Shown here: positions 1 to 6,531 of the stretch, one piece after another
Layout: every line of letters begins with the position of its first letter
Position numbering within the stretch: the first letter of the stretch is position 1
NCBI GenBank assembly: GCA_049608925.1
Contig: JBMYXZ010000040.1
Coordinates: 1 to 12,800 of the forward strand
Length of the DNA stretch: 12,800 bases
Source of the DNA: JBMYXZ01 sp049608925
GTDB taxonomy: Bacteria; Pseudomonadota; Alphaproteobacteria; JAGOMX01
Direction: 5' to 3'
Position numbers and translations under genes: made by a program
Notes under the pieces: generated by a model
Told to the model about the DNA's origin: nothing
The model's input: the letters and a program-made list of their open reading frames with translations, nothing else
Database searches by the model: none

Positions 1-660
1 AACCCACTGATCCATCACATCGCGATTACTGCGTAGGCGCTCGGTTAGCTTCAAAATTCTATCGGTCGTTAGGCCCTCGGGCTTCAGTTCCCGTAGAATT
101 TTGCGAATGCGAACGCGCGTGTAATCTTCCTTTTGGTTGCTGGGGTCCTCTATCCAGGAAACACCCTTTTGGCGCAGACACGATATCAACTCTTCTTTAG
201 GTGTTGAAAGCAAAGGGCGAATGATTTTAATGCCCTTGATATAAGACGATGGAGCCATCGCCGCCAAGCCGTCCAATCCGCTGCCGCGGCACAATCTGTG
301 AATAAAGGTTTCTGCCTGGTCATCAGCGTGATGCGCCAATGCCAATATGTCGATATCATGTGCTTTGCACCAGTCGGTCATAAGGGTATAGCGTGCTTCG
401 CGGGCTTGCTCTTGTATCCCACTTTTGGGTTTTTCATCCGTCCAAGTCAGAATGTGGTGGGGGATGCCCAGTTGGGTCATCCAGCCTGCAACGGTTTCTG
501 CTTCTTGCCGAGATTCTGGACGGAGACCATGATCAACAGTCAAAGCAGTCAATGAGCCATTGTGTTGGTCTTTTAACTTATGCAGCAAGGCGATGCTATC
601 GGCACCGCCCGAGACTGCAACAGCAATGGCTTTAGTTGATTCGATAGATGCTGGCATCAT
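1..660 (-). CDS. tilS: tRNA(Ile)-lysidine synthase TilS (3' end outside window)
   Basis: TilS ligates lysine to the C34 wobble base of the AUA-reading tRNA-Ile in the cytoplasm, using ATP, so that the tRNA reads AUA instead of AUG. I translated 220 codons to the left edge with no stop, so only the N-terminal part is present. Visible motifs are the PP-loop SGGADS (residues 17-22), TVDHGLRPES (41-50), AHHADDQAET (109-118), which is typical of the TilS catalytic domain, EDPSN (171-175) and DYTRVRIRK (179-187). The C-terminal tRNA-binding part is cut off. The ATG at 660-658 overlaps the cpoB stop as ATGA, so translation is probably coupled to cpoB; a second ATG at 657-655 is the alternative start. 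I see no good Shine-Dalgarno sequence. A cpoB-tilS pair is common in alphaproteobacteria. The identity is secure; only the exact start and the missing end are uncertain. Confidence 0.95.
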   Translation of the reverse strand, partial: MMPASIESTKAIAVAVSGGADSIALLHKLKDQHNGSLTALTVDHGLRPESRQEAETVAGWMTQLGIPHHILTWTDEKPKSGIQEQAREARYTLMTDWCKAHDIDILALAHHADDQAETFIHRLCRGSGLDGLAAMAPSSYIKGIKIIRPLLSTPKEELISCLRQKGVSWIEDPSNQKEDYTRVRIRKILRELKPEGLTTDRILKLTERLRSNRDVMDQWV

Positions 661-1370
661 CCGGTAAGTTGACTATCCAATCTGCTGGCCTGCTCGCGGA
701 TGCTGGGCGGCGCCCATGGGAATTCTTTTTTAAGCTGTGCAAGCGTCACTTTAGCATCGCGACCTTTGCCAATATTCTTCAAGGACATTGCTAGCTTTAG
801 CATGATCTCTGGCGCTTTTGACTTGGCCTGTTCGCCATGCGCCATGGATTTATGCTGTTGATAGGCGCCGTATGCCTGGCCGAATTCGCTTGCAGCGGTT
901 TTAAAGTCACCCCGAACAAAGTAAATTTCAGCCAGCCAAAAGCGTGCATTTACAAATAATGAATCATTTGGGTGTGCCTGAATGAACTCGCGAAACGCTT
1001 GTTCAGCTGCGTGGAACTGGCCTTCTTGCATCAAACCATAGGCGTGATTGTAAAGCTCGGACCCTGTGCGTCCTGAAGCCATAGGCGTGTTTTTAAAGCC
1101 TGTTGGTTGAAAGGCTGTGTTGGGTTGAGACGGTTGTGGTGGAATGTTTGCACTCGCCTGCGGGGCAGGGGCAGCAGGCTGGCTTTTCATCTGGCGCTGC
1201 AGTTCCCGAATCTCAAGGCCAAGCTGTTCAACTTTGCCTGTCAATTCGCGGACTTGGTCGTTTAATTGGCGGTTTTCGTCTTGAATCTGCATAATCAAGT
1301 CGCTTTGGACATTTGCCATCGCTGGGAAGGCTGACAATCCTGCAACAATAAGCATCATAAATTTGCGCAT
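657..1370 (-). CDS. cpoB: Tol-Pal system periplasmic protein CpoB (YbgF)
   Basis: CpoB is a periplasmic partner of the Tol-Pal system. In E. coli it links peptidoglycan synthesis by PBP1B to outer-membrane constriction at division. The 237-residue protein has the family layout: a Sec signal peptide (1-19, ending AFPAMA), a coiled-coil trimerisation segment (about 22-62, rich in Q, E, L and R), a Pro/Gln/Ala-rich linker (about 64-92) and TPR repeats (about 103-237, including SELYNHAYGLMQEGQFHAAE and ARFWLAEIYFVRGDFKTA). Start: ATG at 1370-1368, with AAAGGA at 1383-1378 seven bases upstream. The stop overlaps the tilS start. In related genomes pal and tolB usually lie just upstream; here the upstream neighbour is a divergent unknown gene, so cpoB has its own promoter or has been moved away from pal. 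Confidence 0.93.
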   Translation of the reverse strand: MRKFMMLIVAGLSAFPAMANVQSDLIMQIQDENRQLNDQVRELTGKVEQLGLEIRELQRQMKSQPAAPAPQASANIPPQPSQPNTAFQPTGFKNTPMASGRTGSELYNHAYGLMQEGQFHAAEQAFREFIQAHPNDSLFVNARFWLAEIYFVRGDFKTAASEFGQAYGAYQQHKSMAHGEQAKSKAPEIMLKLAMSLKNIGKGRDAKVTLAQLKKEFPWAPPSIREQASRLDSQLTG

Positions 1371-1441
1371 GTTTAAATCCTTTGAAATATATTCTGCAGC
1401 CAGACTACACTAAGTATTGTAATTTTTCCAGGGAGAACACG
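1371..1441. promoter_or_regulatory. Divergent intergenic region between cpoB and unknown gene
   Basis: This A+T-rich 71-bp gap must carry the start signals for two divergent genes. It holds the Shine-Dalgarno sites AAAGGA (1383-1378, minus strand, for cpoB) and GGGAG (1431-1435, plus strand, for the unknown gene). TGTAAT at 1418-1423 (plus) matches the -10 consensus at five of six positions, and TACAAT at 1421-1416 (minus) is the nearly coincident minus-strand candidate. I found no good -35 match at a 16-18 base spacing for either, so no promoter is claimed firmly. No hairpin or operator-like repeat stands out. Confidence 0.35.
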
Positions 1442-1945
1442 ATGCAATCTTCAGTAAGAAATTTATTGATAATACTTTGCCTATCTTTAATTGCCGTTAA
1501 TTCAGATGCAAGTAGACGTATTATCCTTTTGGAGAGTATCCAAGAATCAGCGCGAAGAAACTTGTCTATGTATGCAGGTAAGTTAAAAGCAACCGTTAAG
1601 CGTAACCATCGATATCCGCGGGCACGTAGGAAAGGAAAGTCCTATTTTCATGAGAGATATTTGAAAAAAAATTGTGTTTTTGTATTGGCTGAGAAAGTAC
1701 TTGTGGAGGGGGAAATAGAAGTCTCCCCCTACACTGAACAGACGGTATTTTCTCGAGCAAATCTAGGTGAGGAAGTCGGTATTGTCTTAAGAGAATTTGA
1801 TGACTTTGACCCACCCATTATTGTTGATCAAACGTCCAATTGGATAGAGCTAAAGATCATGCAGGACCAAAATGGCGAATGGTGGCCAAGGTCTATGTAC
1901 CCAGGACTTCCTTCCGGCTTTGATCCCAAAAAATGTTGGGATTAA
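1442..1945 (+). CDS. Unassigned small secreted protein, 167 aa
   Basis: I do not recognise this gene. The start chosen is the ATG at 1442, six bases after GGGAG (1431-1435). An in-frame ATG at 1382 would put 20 polar residues ahead of the signal peptide and has no ribosome site. Residues 1-23 form a Sec-type signal peptide (hydrophobic LLIILCLSLIAV, then NSDA), so the product is probably periplasmic or outer-membrane associated; there is no lipobox. The mature part is bipartite: residues 38-76 hold 15 Arg/Lys and one acidic residue, while residues 84-167 are acidic. Two cysteines, C78 and C165, could form a disulfide. Residues about 78-153 loosely resemble a bacterial SH3-like fold (a GEEVGIVL strand, then NWIELKI, then GEWWPRSMY); this is a guess. 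G+C is about 40% by hand count over 1441-1920, lower than a ruvB row (32/60). The real signal peptide and ribosome site argue for a real gene. Confidence 0.75.
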   Translation: MQSSVRNLLIILCLSLIAVNSDASRRIILLESIQESARRNLSMYAGKLKATVKRNHRYPRARRKGKSYFHERYLKKNCVFVLAEKVLVEGEIEVSPYTEQTVFSRANLGEEVGIVLREFDDFDPPIIVDQTSNWIELKIMQDQNGEWWPRSMYPGLPSGFDPKKCWD

Positions 1946-4254
1946 AAGACACTGCCTAAGACACCATTGCCAAAGCTGTCTTGCTTGCTATTTGCTTTAT
2001 CCTTCTTTGGGCCTCCAAATTTCGGATTGAAAGCGATTTCTCCAACTGTTTTAAATACCAACCTGAATAGCACCGATGTTGTTGGTTTAATGGTGCTATC
2101 TTTAAACAGACTTCTGCCAATGACAGTTTGGAACTGAAAGCATTCGTCATCATACAAAAGGCCGCCTGATGCAGACAGTAGACTCTGCTTGTTTTCTTCA
2201 ATTTCAAAGGTTGACTGGCCGTGGATGGTCCAACCCTTGGTGAAATTACTGCTGGCACCAAAAATTAATTGCTTTCCGGTGTTGCCACGTGATTCACCCA
2301 CATATCTTGGCAATTGAATGTAATCTATCTTTAGTTTTAGCTCGGGTGGACCGAATGAGGTTTTTACTTCTTGCCTGCGGGGCTTCAGTTTATTTTCATC
2401 AAAGCGGAACAAATAACTAAGGTCAAAATATTTCCCTGCAAGCAAAGTTGCACGCCCAACGTAATCAGAAGTGGATTTTTCAAATCCACTTGAATCCAGA
2501 GATTCATCTGGTGTTCTAAGGCTATAGGTCTGCCCTAGATAGATTTTTAGCTGCAGATCTTCATTTGTTTGGGCATCGATGTTGATACCATAGTTAATGC
2601 GGCTGCCATCATCAATTCGGTCAAGGCCAGGGAAGCGAGAGTCCTGCATTAGGGCAATATCCGTCGGCTCTAAAATGATACTGTCTTCGTTGGGGAAGCA
2701 TTTCTGTTCATGATTTGGGGCAAGAACAAGTGAGGCTTGGGGTTCAATAACCACATGCCCGTCTTTACCGGTGTTTATAAACGGGAAGCGCCAGCCCAAA
2801 ATTGCTTGTGGAAAAACACGACCGCGGGTTGAGTCAATCCCTGTGCCAGCAGTAGGGGTGGCGGTAAACGTATCCATCGGAATGAAAGTAGGAGATTTAA
2901 CAAAATCCTCCATATGGTACAAATCGCCTCTTAGAGATAGGTCGATAGTATACACATCTCCCAATGGGGAATGCAGTGGTAGGTGAAAACCGCCTTTGGT
3001 ACTTAGCCTTTGAACATCTGTACCTTTTCTACGCGTCAGTACGGCCAGGTTGGTATCAAGACTCCAGCGACACCCATAAGCCCCTGGCTTTGTTAGCAAG
3101 TTGACATCAATCAGAGGAGCAACCGTTGGGGTTGGTCCTTGGCGATCGGTCGCGCGTAGCCCTTGATAGAACAAGGATTGCGCATGGTAATAATTACGGC
3201 CATAAAAGCCCTCGATGAAGGCCCGGCTTGTAAGGATGTTGTCCGACAAATTACCGTGGAAAGGAATATGCCTAAAGTATGTTTTATCGCCCACGCGAAC
3301 AACTTTGGCACCACCACGCCAATTCTTGTTCATGCTGATATTCATTTCGCTGTCGATGTGCCAACGATCAATAGTCTCATCAACTTCTTTCGTTTCAGTA
3401 ACCCCTGTAGCGTTTGTTACGCGACGCGTTTTTTTGACCTCTCCGCGGCCATAGCTACCCCTTAGCTGTAAAACACCAGCACCAAAATGCTGGCGATATT
3501 TAGCGCCCAGGTAATTACCTCCTTTGGTGGTAAATATGGGGCGCAGGAATAAATCAATGTTGTCATTTATGACGAAATAAACTGGCTGTACATATATGAA
3601 TCCAGCTTGATCACTACCGCCTATAGAAGGCGCTAGAATACCAGATTTACGCTTAACCGTTGGATCTGGGTGTGACATATAAGGCATGTAAAAAACCGGA
3701 ACGTATTTAAACTTTAGGATAGCATCCGTGTAGCGTACTTCTTTATCTTCTTCATCCCAATGAATAGTTTGTGCTTCCAGCCGCCAGAGAGGATCATGAT
3801 TTAGATCCTCTTTACAGACTTTGCAGGCCGTATAGGCCGCGCGATCCATGATGGTAAGGTTGCCATCAACACGTTTACCTGACACGGCCGCAAATTTTGC
3901 ATCATCGTTCATCAGAACACGGATGTGATTAATAATCCCGTCACGAAAATCACCCGTGATCTCGACATAATTTCCAAAGACGACTTCTCCATTGGGGTAG
4001 AATAATTCTACATTGCCTGAGGCCGTTATGACGTCAATAGGCTGGTTATAGTTAACAACATCTGCCTTCAGCTGATAGTCGTCTTGAATAATGACCACAT
4101 TTCCGCGGGCAACAACCATTCCTGTTTCATGATTGCGTTGAAATTGATCTGCATGCATTACAACAGGCTTATCTTTGTCCAAGCCCTTGCGCACAGCTTC
4201 TCCCGTTTGTGTGAAAACCAAGAAAGATAATACGAATAATAGTGCTCTGATCAT
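1942..4254 (-). CDS. lptD: LPS-assembly outer-membrane protein LptD
   Basis: LptD is the outer-membrane beta-barrel that, plugged by LptE, inserts lipopolysaccharide into the outer leaflet. The 770-residue protein has a signal peptide (about 1-20, ending TQTGEA), an OstA-type beta-jellyroll that docks to the LptA bridge (about 30-140, with GNVVIIQDDYQLKADVV and ASGNVELFYPNGEVVFGNY), the CKVC motif (C144, C147), the family signature around VPVFYMPYMSHPDP (185-198), and a long barrel region with alternating strands to the C-terminus. The other cysteines are C395, C519 and C705; C705 sits where E. coli has its adjacent cysteine pair. The start lies 4 bp after the lptG stop, and CAGGAAG about 12 bases upstream is the ribosome site, so it is the last gene of lptF-lptG-lptD. 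Its stop overlaps that of the convergent unknown gene in a TTAA. Identity is firm. Confidence 0.96.
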   Translation of the reverse strand: MIRALLFVLSFLVFTQTGEAVRKGLDKDKPVVMHADQFQRNHETGMVVARGNVVIIQDDYQLKADVVNYNQPIDVITASGNVELFYPNGEVVFGNYVEITGDFRDGIINHIRVLMNDDAKFAAVSGKRVDGNLTIMDRAAYTACKVCKEDLNHDPLWRLEAQTIHWDEEDKEVRYTDAILKFKYVPVFYMPYMSHPDPTVKRKSGILAPSIGGSDQAGFIYVQPVYFVINDNIDLFLRPIFTTKGGNYLGAKYRQHFGAGVLQLRGSYGRGEVKKTRRVTNATGVTETKEVDETIDRWHIDSEMNISMNKNWRGGAKVVRVGDKTYFRHIPFHGNLSDNILTSRAFIEGFYGRNYYHAQSLFYQGLRATDRQGPTPTVAPLIDVNLLTKPGAYGCRWSLDTNLAVLTRRKGTDVQRLSTKGGFHLPLHSPLGDVYTIDLSLRGDLYHMEDFVKSPTFIPMDTFTATPTAGTGIDSTRGRVFPQAILGWRFPFINTGKDGHVVIEPQASLVLAPNHEQKCFPNEDSIILEPTDIALMQDSRFPGLDRIDDGSRINYGINIDAQTNEDLQLKIYLGQTYSLRTPDESLDSSGFEKSTSDYVGRATLLAGKYFDLSYLFRFDENKLKPRRQEVKTSFGPPELKLKIDYIQLPRYVGESRGNTGKQLIFGASSNFTKGWTIHGQSTFEIEENKQSLLSASGGLLYDDECFQFQTVIGRSLFKDSTIKPTTSVLFRLVFKTVGEIAFNPKFGGPKKDKANSKQDSFGNGVLGSVF

Positions 4255-4258
4255 ATAA

Positions 4259-5353
4259 TTAACTGTCTTCCTGATGGATCAATATTCCAAGGCCAACTAA
4301 TGTTGCTATCATTGCCGGGGCCCACGCCGCCATAGTCACTGGCAGGTATGATGACTGACCCAGGGCTATAGTGACATCGCGCATGATGTATACAATAAAG
4401 CCCATTGCCGTGCCAAGGGCCACCAGCAGCACGGTACCGCCCTGCCTGATGGGCTTAAGAGAACATGTCGCAGCTAGCAATATCATGCCTATAAAAAGCA
4501 GGACATTCGACAAAATTGTCTGCCAATGCATTTCATATCGGATCGAGGATAGCCCGGATCTGTCCAGAATTTTAATATAAGGCGGCAGCTTCCAAAAAGA
4601 CATGGTTTCAGGCGGGCTGTGGTTGTCCTGAATGTGCTTCAAGGAAAGCTCTGACTTTAGAGAAAGTTGCTCGTGATATTCCGGTTGTTGGTTCGCTGTT
4701 GTTTGCCATACGTCGCGCAACTTTATGCCTTCTGGGACAAAGGTAGCGCCAAGAGCATCAAAGCGCGTTAAAAACTTGTCATTTTGATCTAGCACAATAA
4801 CATTGATGTCATACATCTGTTTCTTTTCGAGCGAGACTTGGCCAATGCGAATAACGTAGGCGTTTTTCCCATCTACCTGGCGTAGCCAAATTCCGCCATT
4901 TGAGATTGCAATGCCACCTTTGTTTCCATGGAAATATTCGCTGTTAAGCGAGCGATATTTGGTCATCATGGAGGCTGTAATCGAATCAAACACTGTCACA
5001 TTTAGCAGGCCAATCAGGCAAGCGCTGCCAATAAGCGGAATCAGCAACTGCCAAATTGAGACGCCTGCTGCTTTCGAGACAACTATCTCGTTGGTGCGAT
5101 TCAGTCTCCACAGTGCAAACATGGAAGAAAATAACATAATGAATGGCAGCAGTTTTTGCAGCAAGTATGGCAATTGTAACAGGACCATCTGGGTCACAAT
5201 ATCAATGGTAATGTGCGGCTTTGAGGCAGATCGGCGCATCGTTTCTGAAAAATCAAACAACAAGATTAACATGGCCACGCCTAACATGAAGACGCCAAAC
5301 CAGGTTACAAAATTTTTGGCAAAATAGCGTGAGAGTGTCCAAGAAAATCTCAT
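4259..5353 (-). CDS. lptG: LPS export ABC transporter permease LptG
   Basis: LptG is one half of the inner-membrane LptF-LptG permease which, with the ATPase LptB (not in this window), pulls lipopolysaccharide out of the inner membrane and passes it to LptC/LptA. The 364-residue protein has the YjgP/YjgQ-family layout: N-terminal membrane segments (about 13-34, 58-82 and 98-122), a periplasmic beta-jellyroll (about 140-265, including GGIAISNGGIWLRQ) and three C-terminal membrane segments (about 277-296, 305-325 and 338-359). The TNEIVVSKAAGVSIWQL stretch (87-103) is the conserved cytoplasmic coupling region. The start overlaps the lptF stop as ATGA (5353-5350), with a strong AGGAGAG site just upstream. 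I assign it as LptG rather than LptF from its position second in the pair and its MRFSWTLSRYFAKNF start; the two are paralogues. Confidence 0.93.
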   Translation of the reverse strand: MRFSWTLSRYFAKNFVTWFGVFMLGVAMLILLFDFSETMRRSASKPHITIDIVTQMVLLQLPYLLQKLLPFIMLFSSMFALWRLNRTNEIVVSKAAGVSIWQLLIPLIGSACLIGLLNVTVFDSITASMMTKYRSLNSEYFHGNKGGIAISNGGIWLRQVDGKNAYVIRIGQVSLEKKQMYDINVIVLDQNDKFLTRFDALGATFVPEGIKLRDVWQTTANQQPEYHEQLSLKSELSLKHIQDNHSPPETMSFWKLPPYIKILDRSGLSSIRYEMHWQTILSNVLLFIGMILLAATCSLKPIRQGGTVLLVALGTAMGFIVYIMRDVTIALGQSSYLPVTMAAWAPAMIATLVGLGILIHQEDS

Positions 5354-6462
5354 GATACTCTCCTGAAGAACTTCATCATTGTTCCGCTCATAACGGTAAC
5401 GGGAAGGATAATTGCCAGCAACATAATAGTGTAGGCCACGGGCAGGGCAACGATAACGCGCTCTGATAAGTTCAGCAGTCCCATAATGGATGCCTGCAGG
5501 CAGCAGGCCAAGACAGCAATCGCGCCCATGCGTTTTGTGCGGCGCCTGCGGTTGATGTCGCCAAACAGGATTATGGCTAGACCGATTAAGGTGAATGCCA
5601 AGACATAAAGCGGGCTTAGTAAGCGACTGTGTGCTTCGGATCTTAATTTGCGTTGCTGTTGCAAGGTTAAGTTTGGATCGGGTGGGGCAAAGAGCTCGTC
5701 AATTGTGTATTCATGGGGTTTGCGAAAACGTCCAGTTGTGGACACGGCAATATCGCCCAAATCGACAGTGTATTGATCAAAGTACAAAACAGATGGTGTC
5801 CCTGTGCGCGCACTTCTTTCATGACGGGCACCGTCGAACAGGACAATCTGCACTTCGCCTTTTTCATTTTCAAGAATTGATCCTTCAGCCGCAGTGATAC
5901 TGAAGGGCTTGGTTGGATCTGAACGATCGTGTATTAAAATGCCACTGATTTCTTTCAGGCCATTGCGCTTGCGCACATAAACTGTACGCCCACTGATAGT
6001 TGTGAACTCGCCTTCTTGCAGCATGCCTGCCGTTACCGTGTTGCGGATTTGATGCTGCATGTCTCGCATGCTGCTGTAGGACTTGGGCAGCACAAACATA
6101 TGCATGGCAAACAAGCCTGCTGTCAGGAACAGCCCAAGCGCTAGCGGGGCTTTGGCTAGCTGCCAGTTGCTAAGTCCTGATGACCGCATGACAATAAGTT
6201 CGTTATCAGCGATAAGACGATTGTAGACGAACATCAGCGATACAAGTACAGCACCTGGTAGGACAATACTAACCAAGTCAGGCAGCAAGAATATTATCAA
6301 ATAGAAAAAAGTACTTGCTGGCAAGCCCTTGTTGATTATACCATCCACGAAGCGTAATGACTGGGTAAGCCATACGGCACCTGTCAAAACGAAGGTAACG
6401 AATAGCGTCGTAAAAGTAAGCTGACGTAAAATATAACTTGTAATCTTAAGCATGGTCGGCAT
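5350..6462 (-). CDS. lptF: LPS export ABC transporter permease LptF
   Basis: LptF is the partner permease of LptG in the inner-membrane lipopolysaccharide extractor. The 370 residues show three N-terminal membrane segments (about 14-33, 52-78 and 104-124), the coupling region NELIVMRSSGLSNWQL (87-102), a periplasmic jellyroll (about 145-250, with GEFTTISGRTVYVRKR) and three C-terminal membrane segments (about 283-300, 312-332 and 338-358). It is the first gene of the lptF-lptG-lptD unit and divergent from surA. The start is uncertain. The ATG at 6462 gives MPTMLKITSY and the ATG at 6453 gives MLKITSY; neither has a clear Shine-Dalgarno site. The minus strand reads TATAATG across the first ATG, so if that TATAAT is a -10 box the transcript would begin near the second ATG. 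MLKITSYILRQL would be a normal family start. Confidence 0.93.
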   Translation of the reverse strand: MPTMLKITSYILRQLTFTTLFVTFVLTGAVWLTQSLRFVDGIINKGLPASTFFYLIIFLLPDLVSIVLPGAVLVSLMFVYNRLIADNELIVMRSSGLSNWQLAKAPLALGLFLTAGLFAMHMFVLPKSYSSMRDMQHQIRNTVTAGMLQEGEFTTISGRTVYVRKRNGLKEISGILIHDRSDPTKPFSITAAEGSILENEKGEVQIVLFDGARHERSARTGTPSVLYFDQYTVDLGDIAVSTTGRFRKPHEYTIDELFAPPDPNLTLQQQRKLRSEAHSRLLSPLYVLAFTLIGLAIILFGDINRRRRTKRMGAIAVLACCLQASIMGLLNLSERVIVALPVAYTIMLLAIILPVTVMSGTMMKFFRRVS

Positions 6463-6531
6463 TATAGACGAGGCATAGCAAAAAATGCTAATACTTTTAT
6501 AATAAATTTTGACCGAGTTAGTGAGAATTAG
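6463..6531. promoter_or_regulatory. Divergent promoter region between lptF and surA
   Basis: This 69-bp A+T-rich region serves two divergent transcription units for outer-membrane biogenesis. On the plus strand, TATAAT at 6498-6503 is a perfect -10 box 28 bases before the surA ATG. The best -35 at a normal spacing (ATAGCA, 6475-6480, 17 bases upstream) matches only three of six positions. On the minus strand, TATAAT occupies 6466-6461 and overlaps the first lptF ATG, with no good -35. Between them lies a perfect inverted repeat, TAGCA-AAAAA-TGCTA (6476-6490), a possible operator placed in or near the surA -35 region. The surA ribosome site is weak (GTGAG, 6520-6524). That this is where transcription starts is nearly forced by the divergence; the individual boxes are inference. 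Confidence 0.5.

Noticed and set aside
298..635. Two plus-strand open frames at the left end
   Set aside because: They lie antisense to tilS, whose minus-strand frame carries clear catalytic motifs over the same bases; neither has a ribosome site or family resemblance.
1382..1441. Longer start for the unknown secreted protein at 1382
   Set aside because: It would place 20 polar residues before a good signal peptide and has no ribosome site, whereas the ATG at 1442 has GGGAG at correct spacing.
1956..2261. Minus-strand 101-codon frame within the lptD 3' part
   Set aside because: It is another frame of the same strand as lptD; the lptD frame has the barrel-like pattern and the family C-terminus.
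3163..3465. Plus-strand frames of 79 and 100 codons inside lptD
   Set aside because: They are antisense shadows of a well-conserved gene; no signal peptide, ribosome site or recognisable domain.
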